Source of the DNA: Janthinobacterium sp. 61
Lineage (GTDB): Bacteria; Pseudomonadota; Gammaproteobacteria; Burkholderiales; Burkholderiaceae_D
Reading direction: 5' to 3'
Assembly: GCF_002846335.1 (NCBI RefSeq)
Contig: NZ_PJMQ01000001.1
Location: forward strand, 1,984,001-2,048,000
DNA: 64,000 bases
The notes beneath the pieces were generated by a model that saw nothing but the letters and a program-made list of their open reading frames with translations, had not been told where the DNA came from and searched no databases. The translations under genes and the position numbers were made by a program. Each line of letters starts with the position of its first letter. Within the stretch, counting starts at the first letter, position 1. Below, one piece after another: positions 36,559-45,064 of this stretch.

Positions 36559-37598
36559 TGGCGGTCGCTCCGCTGGCCGCCCTGCACCGCAAGCTGTTTG
36601 ACGAAACGGATGGCAGCAAGTTCGCCCGGCTGAAGGAACGGCTGCTGAAAAAGCATGCGCCCGACGACCGGCTGGCCGTGCTGGACATTCTGATGGCGTA
36701 TGCGCGCGATGGGCAACTGCTGCACTGGCGCAGCTTCCTGATGACGGATATCGTCGCGCTGGTCGAACCCGGCGAGCACGGCACATTTTTCAGCTGGAGT
36801 CTCGAGATGGCCGGCCTCGCCTACTGGGGCGTCGATGGCATGCTCAAAAGCATGGGCAAAGCGGCGTATGGCCCGCTGCTTGCGCTGGCCACCGCAGAAC
36901 ATACCACGCTGAGCGTGCGGGCCAAGGCCGTGAAAAGCCTGGCCGTCTTCAGCCGCCAGCCTTTCGATGCAGGTTTGCCTTACGATCCCGGTCACTGGAA
37001 GGCAGAGCAGCTGCAACTGGACGCCGTACTGGCCTGGCAGCGCGATGGCTATCCGGATGGCGCAGGCCACGCGCTGCCCGCCACGCATGCGGCGCTCGAT
37101 GATCCGCGCACGCCACTGGAAAAAGCCGCGGCCATGCTGGATAAAAAGCTGGCGGCCAGACGCAGGAAAGAGCAGGACCTGGCGCAGCCATCGAACTGGC
37201 TGACCATCGCCAGCGCCGCCGACATGGCCGGCATCGCGCAACGCTGGGCCTTGCCGGAACACTACCGGCGCTTCCTGGCTTGCCATTCGCCGCTGCGGGT
37301 ATGTATCGACAGCCCACAGTATTTCCAGGGTTTGAGCCTGTACGGCGCGGCAGAACTGATCAAGGCTCAGCACGGTTACGCCTGGAATCCCGTCAGCGGT
37401 GACGCCATCGCCGGCTGGCCGGAACAGTACCTGGTGATTGCCGACGCGGGTGCCGATCCGTATTGCCTGGACCTGGGCGCCATTGCCGACGGCGATGCGC
37501 CCGTGTACACGGCCGAGCATGGCACGGGCGCATGGTGCTTCGAGCACCATGCGGATAGTTTCATCGACTTCCTGAACGAGATCGCGACAGCGGCCTAG
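36558..37598 (+). CDS. SMI1/KNR4 (SUKH)-like protein coupled to thyA
   Basis: A 346-residue soluble protein. The N-terminal 190 residues are helical and resemble HEAT-type repeats. The C-terminal part (about 215-340) looks like a SUKH/SMI1-KNR4 domain: LPEHYRRFLACHSPLRVCI at the start, LYGAAELI, a middle WPEQYLVIADAG with a following YCLDLGA, and a terminal DSFIDFL helix. SUKH proteins are frequent immunity proteins against nuclease toxins, but also occur in housekeeping settings. It begins within the thyA stop codon and ends overlapping the convergent TonB receptor gene (both stops share CTAG). No toxin gene is nearby. Confidence 0.75.
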   Translation: MAVAPLAALHRKLFDETDGSKFARLKERLLKKHAPDDRLAVLDILMAYARDGQLLHWRSFLMTDIVALVEPGEHGTFFSWSLEMAGLAYWGVDGMLKSMGKAAYGPLLALATAEHTTLSVRAKAVKSLAVFSRQPFDAGLPYDPGHWKAEQLQLDAVLAWQRDGYPDGAGHALPATHAALDDPRTPLEKAAAMLDKKLAARRRKEQDLAQPSNWLTIASAADMAGIAQRWALPEHYRRFLACHSPLRVCIDSPQYFQGLSLYGAAELIKAQHGYAWNPVSGDAIAGWPEQYLVIADAGADPYCLDLGAIADGDAPVYTAEHGTGAWCFEHHADSFIDFLNEIATAA

Positions 37599-39886
37599 CC
37601 TGCTTCGCCTGCCGGTCCGCCCGGGCCTGGACCGCCCGGCCCGCGTCCGCCGGGCGGGCCGAAACGCGGTTCCCGCTCGCCTTCTTTCGCCGCCGTGGTG
37701 GCGCCGCCGAGGCGGTACGACAGCCCCACATAAATCATGCGCCCATCGAAGCGGCGTGTGCTCGTCTCGCGCAAGGAGGCACTGTTGATGACGGTTTCCA
37801 TTTTGTTGGTGCTGAACACATCGGTCACATTCATGACCAGGCTCAGCTGCGGGGTTACCGTGTGGCGCAGACTGAGGTTCAAGGTGTTGTTCGGCGAGCG
37901 GTAGCCCTGTCCCGACAGCATCTTGCCTTGCATTTGCAGGGCCAGTTGCAGCTGGTTAGCCGGATTGATCTGGTAATTCAGGCGTGCGCGACCGCTCAGG
38001 GCATTCGCCGTGCGCGTGCTGCGGTTACCCAGGTCGTCCGAGCTGGTTTGCTGGCTGCGCGCCAGGTTGCCGCTCGTGTTCAGGGTCAGGGACGGCGTCA
38101 GCTTGCCGCTGACGCTGAATTCCAGACCGCTCGCATGGCTGCCTGCGCCGTTTTCGCGCGTGGTCAGCAGCACATTGTCGCTAATAAAATAGCGGTAATC
38201 GACGATGGCGTCCGTGTCGCGCCGGTGATAGGCGCGCAAGCTGCTTTCCAGGCCAAACAATTTGGTTTCATAGCCGATCTCGAACGAGTCCGTTTGCGTG
38301 GGTTTCAGCTTGGGATTGCCAGCCGACACATTGAACTCGTCGCGGTACACCACGTACGGGTTCAGGTCGCCCGCGTTGGGGCGGCGCAGGCGGTGCGCAT
38401 AACTGAAGCGCAAATTGCTCTCGTCGCTGACTTTATAAGTGGCGAACAGGCTGGGAATGTAATTGACGTAGTTGTTGCTGGCCTCGACGCCGCCCGTGAT
38501 CTGGCGCACGTTCAAGTCCGTGTATTCGGCGCGCAAGCCGGCCAGCGCGCCCCAGCGTTCGCTAAGGCGCATCTGGTAAGAGCCGTACAGCGCGATGGTG
38601 CGCTCATCCATCTCGAAACGATTGCTGCGCATGGGGTTGACGATCTCCGCCAGGCTGGCCGGGTTGATGTCCGTGTACAGGGTGTCGAAGCTGCTCTTGT
38701 TGTCGGCCACCTTGTAGCCCAGCTTGGCCGTGCCGCCCGCCAGCGGACGCTCGTAATCGCCGCTGAAGTCGATGATGCGGTTGCCCGTCTCGCTATGCTG
38801 GCGCGCGCGGCTGTCGAAGGCATTCACGGGCGTCACCGTGTAGGTGTTGGCGTAATCGCTGTCGCTCTCGTTGGTGGACGAGGACACGCGCAAGTCAATT
38901 TTGAGGGTTTCGCCCGGCAGTTCCCCCTTGTGGTCGTAGCGCGCGCCCCAGCTGTAATTGCGGCTGTCGCCATTGCGCACGGTGCTGCGCACATAGTCGA
39001 CTATGGTGCCGCCCATGGTGTCGCCATTGATGTAGCGGTCGAGCGAGCGCTGGTCGTTGCTGCGCCCGTTATACGACATGCTGGCGGCCAGGGTGTCATT
39101 CGTATTCAGGTTGTAATTCACGGTGCCGTGCAAGCCCAGCGAGTCATTCAAGCCATTGCTGATGGAGCTTTGGCTGCTGGGGGCAAAGGCACCCATACCG
39201 GGCTCCAGGCGCTCGCGGCTGACCTCGCCCACGGAATTGCGGCCGTCGTGGCGCACATTGATGCCGCCCTGGTAGCCCCACGGACCTTCATTGTAGCTGC
39301 CGGAGACGGCGCTGTTATAGCGCCCGGCAATGCCCGCATTCGCATTCACGGTGGCAAAGCCACCCGGCTTGCGGTTGCGCCGCATCACCAGGTTCAGAAT
39401 CGGGCCGCCACCGGCCTCGTTGCCGAACTGGGCGCCGGGATTGTTGATCACTTCCACCGATTCGATATCGTCCGCCGCCATGGCGTTCAGGGTGGCGCCG
39501 CGCGAGTCGCCCTGCAGCATGGCCGAAGGCTTGCCATCGATCAGGATTTGCACGTTGCTGCTGCCGCGCAGGGACACGGAACCGTCGGGGTCGACGGCCA
39601 CCGACGGTACATTGTTCAAGGCGTCGGCCGCCGTGCCATTGCTGCTACCCACGTCGGACTTGACATCGTAGACTTGCCGGTCGATGCGGCCCGTGGGACG
39701 CTCGGCCGTCACGCTGACGGACGGGGTATCGGTGGCCGGCGCCTTGGCCGATACTGGCGCTGGCGCTGGTGCTGGTGCTGGTGCGGGCTTGATGACGGTG
39801 TCGCCGGTGACAGTTTGCGCCTGAACAAAGGCGCCGGAGACCAGCAGGCTACTGCCCGCCAGACAGTGGAAAAGGATTTTATGCAT
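37595..39886 (-). CDS. TonB-dependent outer-membrane receptor (OMP_b-brl_3-like barrel)
   Basis: A 763-residue outer-membrane receptor. The signal peptide MHKILFHCLAGSSLLVSGAF runs to about residue 24, then a Pro-Ala repeat tract (about 35-46), a plug domain with NVPSVAVDPDGSVSLRGSSN and VEVINNPGAQFGNEAGGG, and a long barrel with YAHRLRRPNAGDLNPYV. It lacks a signal-transduction STN domain, so it probably does not control its own sigma factor. The C-terminal tail is Gly/Pro-rich (GPPGGRGPGGPGPGG), unlike most barrels, which end in Phe or Trp. Substrate unknown; the barrel type is common in receptors for peptides or siderophores. An exact CpxR-type box lies 112 bp upstream of the start. Confidence 0.9.
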   Translation of the reverse strand: MHKILFHCLAGSSLLVSGAFVQAQTVTGDTVIKPAPAPAPAPAPVSAKAPATDTPSVSVTAERPTGRIDRQVYDVKSDVGSSNGTAADALNNVPSVAVDPDGSVSLRGSSNVQILIDGKPSAMLQGDSRGATLNAMAADDIESVEVINNPGAQFGNEAGGGPILNLVMRRNRKPGGFATVNANAGIAGRYNSAVSGSYNEGPWGYQGGINVRHDGRNSVGEVSRERLEPGMGAFAPSSQSSISNGLNDSLGLHGTVNYNLNTNDTLAASMSYNGRSNDQRSLDRYINGDTMGGTIVDYVRSTVRNGDSRNYSWGARYDHKGELPGETLKIDLRVSSSTNESDSDYANTYTVTPVNAFDSRARQHSETGNRIIDFSGDYERPLAGGTAKLGYKVADNKSSFDTLYTDINPASLAEIVNPMRSNRFEMDERTIALYGSYQMRLSERWGALAGLRAEYTDLNVRQITGGVEASNNYVNYIPSLFATYKVSDESNLRFSYAHRLRRPNAGDLNPYVVYRDEFNVSAGNPKLKPTQTDSFEIGYETKLFGLESSLRAYHRRDTDAIVDYRYFISDNVLLTTRENGAGSHASGLEFSVSGKLTPSLTLNTSGNLARSQQTSSDDLGNRSTRTANALSGRARLNYQINPANQLQLALQMQGKMLSGQGYRSPNNTLNLSLRHTVTPQLSLVMNVTDVFSTNKMETVINSASLRETSTRRFDGRMIYVGLSYRLGGATTAAKEGEREPRFGPPGGRGPGGPGPGGPAGEAG
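39756..39786 (-). repeat. Hexanucleotide tract coding for Pro-Ala repeat
   Basis: Tandem GCTGGT/GCTGGC hexamers on the plus strand encode the (Pro-Ala) repeat just after the signal peptide of the TonB receptor. Slippage by whole units would change the length of this spacer without breaking the frame. Confidence 0.7.
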
Positions 39887-39997
39887 TTGGCTAAAAAATA
39901 ATCGAGACGCTACGGATGAGGCGCTACGCCGCAGCGTGAGGGCACCGTCAAAGCATGCCACGAGTCCCGGGACCAAGGCAAATGCGAACCATTGTTA

Positions 39998-40012
39998 TTT
40001 ACTTCAATTTAC
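39998..40012 (-). promoter_or_regulatory. CpxR-type tandem box upstream of the TonB receptor
   Basis: On the minus strand the sequence reads GTAAATTGAAGTAAA, an exact GTAAA-N5-GTAAA, ending 112 bp before the receptor start codon and in the same orientation. The same motif occurs three times in the CpxR/CpxA-like locus of this window. Motif knowledge comes from enterobacterial CpxR. Confidence 0.55.
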
Positions 40013-40071
40013 AAATCTCTTCCACTTGGGGTCGTACAGCCTCATCCGATGAGCTTTGCGCCAGCTTTACA

Positions 40072-41415
40072 CTATCTCAGCAAGCCCTTGCCGCGCGCCA
40101 GTGTCAGCCAGCCCGGATATTCCGTCATCAATAAGTCATACAGTTCCGCATCGCTGTGCTCGTCGGGCGAGCTGACGGAAAAGTAATTGGCGTTATCGAC
40201 CAGGCGTCCCTGCAGTTCGTCGAGCTTTTCCAGGAAGGGGAAGTCGGAATCGGCAAAGGCGGCGAGGAACTTGCTTTTCGATTTGCGTCCTTTGCCGATG
40301 CCCATGAATTGCCAGAAAATCGGCTCATTGCTGGCCCAACGCAACTGTTTCTCTGTCGTCGCCTGGTCGCTCGTGCCGCCATCGGTCACGAACATGACGT
40401 ACACGGGTAATTCCGCCGCGACCGCCCGCGTGCGCTCGCCGCCAGCCGCGTCGGGGAAATAGAACGCACGAATGGCTTGCATGGCAGCGCCATAACGGGT
40501 GTCGCCTTCCAGCGGGTGGCGCTGTATGGCTTGACCCACATAGCTATTGCAGTTGCTCAAGGCCATGGGCGCCGGATGGTGGACGTTCTTGCCGAACAAG
40601 AAAACATCGATCTCGCCATCGTCATCGAACTTGCAGCCCAAAGCGAGGATGCGCTCGGCAAAGCGCTGCACCAGGCCTTCTTTATACAGCCGTCCCATGG
40701 AACCGGAAATATCCAGACATAAACAGACCTTGGCGCGGTGGTCGGACAAGCCCACTTTTTGCAGGGACACGCCCGCCTGCTTGACCAGGCTGACCAGTTG
40801 CGGCGCTTCGCGTTCAACGCGCTTTTCCAGGTTGATCTTCGCCTGCATGACGGCCGAAGCCGCCGGGGCCGCCGCAGGAGCGGCCGGCGCGGCCTGGTCG
40901 ACTTCGCCGCCGAAATGGCGCACCAGCGCATCGAGGCCCCCATTGAAACCCTGGTCCACGGCCATGCAGCGCCAGCCGCCATCCTTGCGGTAGAGTTCCA
41001 GCAGCATGACGGCTTTTTCTTGCGCAAAATCAGACCCTGCAAAGGTAAAGCGGGCCAGTTCGCGCCCGCCCGCCTGCAAGCGCACGTGGCCAGCTTGCAA
41101 CTGCGACATCACGCCGCCGCCATCGATGGACGCCGTCACGACAAGGCGGTCGATATTGGCCGGCAAGCGCGCCAGCTGCAAGGCAAATTCTGCCATGTCG
41201 CCACCACTGCCGGCGCGCGCTTCCACGCCGCCGCACGGCGTGCGCGGTTGGTTGAAAAAAGTCATGTAGCGCTCGTCGGACAGCTTGCCCGCAGCATCGA
41301 GGCCAAAACAGGCCACGTCGAGCGCCAGCCCCTGCGCGGCAACGCCGACCTGCAGCACGCCATCGGGAACAAGATTGGCCAGCGGCAAGCGCTGACCCTT
41401 GGCCAAGGTTTCCAT
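40072..41415 (-). CDS. TerD domain fused to von Willebrand factor A domain (TerF-like)
   Basis: A 447-residue cytoplasmic protein. Residues 1-175 are a TerD-type domain (LPLANLVPDGVLQVGVAAQG to WRCMAVDQGFNGGLDAL), followed by an Ala/Pro-rich linker and a vWA domain (about 225-440) with a MIDAS motif DISGS at 235-239 and a later FVTDGGTSD. This is the architecture of TerF in tellurite-resistance gene clusters, proteins thought to assemble Ca2+-binding stress complexes at the membrane. It is the last gene of a three-gene operon, 9 bp after the TerA-like gene. Confidence 0.88.
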   Translation of the reverse strand: METLAKGQRLPLANLVPDGVLQVGVAAQGLALDVACFGLDAAGKLSDERYMTFFNQPRTPCGGVEARAGSGGDMAEFALQLARLPANIDRLVVTASIDGGGVMSQLQAGHVRLQAGGRELARFTFAGSDFAQEKAVMLLELYRKDGGWRCMAVDQGFNGGLDALVRHFGGEVDQAAPAAPAAAPAASAVMQAKINLEKRVEREAPQLVSLVKQAGVSLQKVGLSDHRAKVCLCLDISGSMGRLYKEGLVQRFAERILALGCKFDDDGEIDVFLFGKNVHHPAPMALSNCNSYVGQAIQRHPLEGDTRYGAAMQAIRAFYFPDAAGGERTRAVAAELPVYVMFVTDGGTSDQATTEKQLRWASNEPIFWQFMGIGKGRKSKSKFLAAFADSDFPFLEKLDELQGRLVDNANYFSVSSPDEHSDAELYDLLMTEYPGWLTLARGKGLLR

Positions 41416-41424
41416 CAGTGCCTC

Positions 41425-42678
41425 CTAGGCGATATAGCGGCGCGGATTGTCCGCATTGAAATCATCCTCATCGTCCTTGTCCTCACCCTTGAAGACGACG
41501 GGGCCATTGAAGACCAGCTGCAGGTTCTCTCCCTGCCAGCTCAGCCACGGCGTCGCTTCGCTGCCGGGATCGGACGTCTTGCCGGACGGCTCCAGGATAA
41601 TGCTATCCGGCGTGATGCGGGCCATGCCGATCACATAGGTGTAGACCGTGTCGTCCTCGGCCGCCTTGGACAGGCGGAAGTCGAAGTCGCACTCGACGAT
41701 TTGCTGGCCGTATTGCATGACCATTTTCGGCCGCATGGACGCCACCGGGACGGCGCCGTTGGCCAGCGCAGAATACACGCTGAAAACGAGGCCCACCGTG
41801 CCGCCGTAATGCTGCGCCAGCGCTGGATTGACTTCCACCGTTTCCGTGGCAGGCTCCTTGCCTGACGCGCCCGCCACATCGCCCAGGTGGCGTACATACG
41901 GCATGGCGTCAAAGCTGCCGGGCGTGTCCGGCGCCTGGATGAAGCGCATCTGGCCATTCGGCAAGAGGATGCCGACCCGCAAGTCGAGATCGTCGTTATC
42001 ATCGTCCCCATCGCCGTTATCGACCCAGGTGGCCTTGACGGTCAGTTTGCTGGGCGCGCCAGCGCCTTTTTCCAGCGACACCTTGTGCGTCTGGCCCGCC
42101 TTGGTCAGCGAGATTTTCGACAAGGAAATCTTGGGGGACGGCGCCGGTTCAGCGGCCGGCTGCGCCACTTCGCCGCCGAAATGGGCCACCAGCGCGTCCA
42201 GGCCACCATTAAAACCCTGGCCCACGGCCATGAAGCGCCAGCTGCCGTCCTTGCGGTAGAACTCGCCCAGCATGACGGCTTTTTCTTGCGCAAAATCAAC
42301 GCCCGCATACGCGTAGCGGGCCAATTCACGCCCGCCGTCGAGCAAACGCAGGTAGCCGCTGCCCAACTGCGCCATAGTGGCCGCGCCATCGATGGCGGCC
42401 GTGACGACCAGGCGTTCGATGGACGCAGGCAAACGCTCCAGCTGGTAGCTGAAGCCGGCCGCATCGCCGGACGGCGCCGATGTTTCCACGCCGCCGCACG
42501 GCGTGCGCGGCTGATTGAAGAAGGTCATGTAGCGCTCGTCGGACAATTTACCGGCGGCATCGAGGCCGAAACAGGCAAAGTCCAGCGGCACGCCGGCGCT
42601 GGCGAGGCCCAGTTGCACGACATTGCCCGTGACGAGGCCGGACAGCGCCAGGCGCTGCCCCTTGATCAGGTTTTCCAT
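41425..42678 (-). CDS. TerD-family protein with C-terminal TerA-like domain
   Basis: A 417-residue cytoplasmic protein. The first 180 residues are a TerD-type domain very similar to that of the downstream gene: both share GLDAAGKLSDERYMTFFNQP and then PRTPCGGVE, so they arose by duplication. The second half has an acidic segment (DNGDGDDDNDDLDLRVGI) and a TerA-like beta domain (CDFDFRLSKAAEDDTVYTYV). TerA/TerD proteins bind Ca2+ and are linked to tellurite, phage and colicin resistance. The ATG at 42678 is preferred over a further-upstream in-frame codon because homology begins there (MENLIKGQRL). Confidence 0.85.
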   Translation of the reverse strand: MENLIKGQRLALSGLVTGNVVQLGLASAGVPLDFACFGLDAAGKLSDERYMTFFNQPRTPCGGVETSAPSGDAAGFSYQLERLPASIERLVVTAAIDGAATMAQLGSGYLRLLDGGRELARYAYAGVDFAQEKAVMLGEFYRKDGSWRFMAVGQGFNGGLDALVAHFGGEVAQPAAEPAPSPKISLSKISLTKAGQTHKVSLEKGAGAPSKLTVKATWVDNGDGDDDNDDLDLRVGILLPNGQMRFIQAPDTPGSFDAMPYVRHLGDVAGASGKEPATETVEVNPALAQHYGGTVGLVFSVYSALANGAVPVASMRPKMVMQYGQQIVECDFDFRLSKAAEDDTVYTYVIGMARITPDSIILEPSGKTSDPGSEATPWLSWQGENLQLVFNGPVVFKGEDKDDEDDFNADNPRRYIA

Positions 42679-42775
42679 GGGATCAGGTAGTAAGAAGGGT
42701 GATACAAAGGATAAGCAAAACCGGGCAGCGTGGCCGCCCGGCAAAGGTACGCCCTTTCAGGCGTCAACATGCTTT

Positions 42776-43351
42776 TTAAGCATTAATACCAAAGGAACGC
42801 GCCAGAGGGCCCAGGCCGCCTTTAAAGCCTTGACCAATCGCCTTGAATTTCCATTCGCTGCCGGCGCGGTAGATTTCGCCGAAGATCATGGCCGCTTCCG
42901 TCGAGCCGTCTTCCGACAGGTCGTAGCGGGCGATTTCCGTGCCGTTGTCGCCGTTCAGGCAGCGGATGTAGGCCTTGCCCACCATGCCAAAATTCTGCTT
43001 GCGGGCTTCCGCGTCGTGAATCGTGACGGCCACGGCGATCTTGTCGATGTCGGCCGGCACGTTGGCCAGGTCGACGGCGATTTTCTCGTCATCGCCATCG
43101 CCGCCGCCCGTGGTGTTATCGCCCGCGTGGACGATGGAGCCGTCCACCGACTTCAGGTTATTGTAAAAAATGAAATCAGCGTCGGAACGGGCCTTGCCGT
43201 CGGTTTTCAGCAGGAAGGCGCTGCCATCCAGGTCGAAAGCGGCGCCATCGGTGGCGCGCGGGTCCCAGCCCAGGCCAATCACGATTTTCTTCAAGCCAGG
43301 GGCTTCCTTGCTCAGGTTGACATTGCCGCCTTTTTGCAAACTGATCGCCAT
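42776..43351 (-). CDS. TerD-family Ca2+-binding stress protein
   Basis: A 191-residue canonical TerD/TerE protein, [20 protein letters not shown] at its start. The two Ca2+-binding regions are visible as [10 protein letters not shown] and [13 protein letters not shown], and the C-terminus has [20 protein letters not shown] and [13 protein letters not shown] strong GAGGAAA ribosome-binding site stands before the ATG. It is the first gene of the operon terD - TerA-like - TerF-like. The membrane partner TerC and the TerB and TerZ genes are not in this window, so this is a reduced version of the system. Confidence 0.93.
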   Translation of the reverse strand: MAISLQKGGNVNLSKEAPGLKKIVIGLGWDPRATDGAAFDLDGSAFLLKTDGKARSDADFIFYNNLKSVDGSIVHAGDNTTGGGDGDDEKIAVDLANVPADIDKIAVAVTIHDAEARKQNFGMVGKAYIRCLNGDNGTEIARYDLSEDGSTEAAMIFGEIYRAGSEWKFKAIGQGFKGGLGPLARSFGINA

Positions 43352-43567
43352 GGTATTTCCTCTTTAAAGTGGGGGTTGCATTCGGTGTTTCAGGTCACGT
43401 CGCCGTTACTCCGGCTTGATGAGCCATGAGCCTACCATAAAGTTACTGCTTGCCAGCCGCGCACTATTGAAAATAATGCCATACGGAAAAGACGGGGCCA
43501 CTGCCCGGAGGCGCAAAATGACGGATAATGCCGCTCGACAAAAACTTTCACCATCCTGTACCCAGGC

Positions 43568-44344
43568 TTGTCCTTGAACAATACCAAAATACGACTCGAT
43601 TGCATTCCTGGCACCTTGTGCGACGAGCGCCTGTGGTCGCGCCTGGCGCCTGCCCTGGGCCACGCCTTTGATCTGCAGCACGTGCCCCTGCACCAGGCGC
43701 GCACGCGCCCGCAAATGCAGCAGATGATCGCCAGCCATAGCGCTCCACAAGCCCATCTGGTGGGCTTCTCGCTGGGCGCCTACCTGGCGCTCGAACATGC
43801 GCTGGCGCACCCGCAGCGCGTGAAGTCGCTCACGTTGATCGCCAATTCGGCCCAAGGCTTGCTGCCGGCGGAAATTGAAGCGCGCCAGCGCATCGTCGCC
43901 ATGCTCGAGCGCAATGCCTATGCGGGCATCACGCGCCAGCGCCTGCGCGAACTGCTGCACCCATTGCACCTCGACGATGTCGCCATCACGGGACTGATCC
44001 AGCAGATGGGGCTGGACCTGGGCAAGGACGTGCTGCTGGCGCAATTTCTCACCACGATAGACCGCCCCGACCTGATGGCGCGGCTGCCCGAGCTCGATTT
44101 TCCCGTGCTGATCGTGGGCGCCGAAGACGATAAGCTGGTCAATCCCGACGACCTGCGCGCCATGGCGGCCCGGCTGCCGCAAGCCACCCTGCACTTGCTC
44201 AAAGATAACACCGGCCACATGATCCCGCTGGAAGCGCCAGGCGCGCTTGCGCAAGCCATGCGTGCGCATCTGGAGGCGGCAAGCGATTTCAACGATAATG
44301 ACGGGCATCGGGTCATGCCCCCACCACTTTTACAGAACCAATGA
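43568..44344 (+). CDS. Alpha/beta hydrolase upstream of folA
   Basis: A 258-residue soluble alpha/beta-hydrolase. It starts with the strand IRLDCIPGTLCDERLW, a pattern common to a group of small esterase-like hydrolases, and has the nucleophile elbow GFSLGA (Ser at residue 68), an acid in VGAEDDKLV and His in TGHMIPLE. No ATG precedes the first strand, so translation must start at TTG 43568 or 43574. The stop codon overlaps the folA start (ATGA), which couples the two genes. The substrate is unknown; coupling to folA may only reflect expression. Confidence 0.82.
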   Translation: MSLNNTKIRLDCIPGTLCDERLWSRLAPALGHAFDLQHVPLHQARTRPQMQQMIASHSAPQAHLVGFSLGAYLALEHALAHPQRVKSLTLIANSAQGLLPAEIEARQRIVAMLERNAYAGITRQRLRELLHPLHLDDVAITGLIQQMGLDLGKDVLLAQFLTTIDRPDLMARLPELDFPVLIVGAEDDKLVNPDDLRAMAARLPQATLHLLKDNTGHMIPLEAPGALAQAMRAHLEAASDFNDNDGHRVMPPPLLQNQ

Positions 44345-44826
44345 GCCATTTGACCATCATCGTCGCCACCGACCAGCAAGGCGGCATCGGCATTGACAAC
44401 ACCCTGCCATGGAAATTGCCGGAAGACCTCGCGCACTTCAAGCGCTTGACGACGGGCCATCCCATCCTCATGGGCCGCAAGACCTTCGATTCCATCGGCC
44501 GCCCGCTGCCGAACCGCCGCAACATCGTTATCACGCGCAATCCGGACTGGCGCCATGAGGGGGTAGAAGCGGTGTCGTCGGTGGAAGCGGCCATCGCCCT
44601 GCTCGATGGCGCGGAAGGCTATGTCATCGGTGGCGCCGAGATCTACAAACAGTCACTGACCCTGGCGCAGCGTTTGATCATCACGGAAATCGGCCAGACG
44701 TTTGACTGCGACGCCTTTTTCCCCGCCGTGGATCACGCCACGTGGCAAGAAACCGCGCGCGAAGCGCATGTCTCGGAGAAATCCGGCCTGCCTTACGCCT
44801 TTGTCACGCTGCAACGCAAAGCCTGA
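44341..44826 (+). CDS. folA: Dihydrofolate reductase
   Basis: A 161-residue chromosomal-type DHFR reducing dihydrofolate to tetrahydrofolate with NADPH. Motifs: TIIVATDQQGGIG, the substrate site LPWKLPEDLAHFKRLT, the NADPH sites MGRKTFDSIGRPLPNR and VIGGAEIYKQSL, and the terminal FVTLQRK strand. It overlaps the upstream hydrolase gene by 4 bp. The partner thyA lies about 8 kb away in the same orientation, separated by the TonB receptor and the Ter operon on the opposite strand. Confidence 0.97.
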   Translation: MSHLTIIVATDQQGGIGIDNTLPWKLPEDLAHFKRLTTGHPILMGRKTFDSIGRPLPNRRNIVITRNPDWRHEGVEAVSSVEAAIALLDGAEGYVIGGAEIYKQSLTLAQRLIITEIGQTFDCDAFFPAVDHATWQETAREAHVSEKSGLPYAFVTLQRKA

Positions 44827-44880
44827 TATGGTGATATAGATAGCCAGAATGTTGCTGTAATACCCCTGTCACACCCATGC

Positions 44881-44904
44881 GTCACGCTAGCGCAAGCGTG
44901 TGAC
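44881..44904 (+). terminator. Possible terminator of folA
   Basis: An imperfect stem GTCACGCT / AGCGTGTGAC, 54 bp after the folA stop, followed after a short gap by a run of seven Ts. The gap between stem and T tract weakens the call. Confidence 0.3.
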
Positions 44905-45064
44905 GCTTTGCTACGATATTTTTTTCCCGCAGACGCCGCATTTCTGCGAGAATCCCGTTCTTATTTTTTTTCTGCGGCTGCCGGGTTGCACTACCGCCTG
45001 ACCGTCGCGCCCTAGTCCGCCCCTTCACATCTGTCAGGGGCGGCTTGCTTTTTTGGAGACATGC

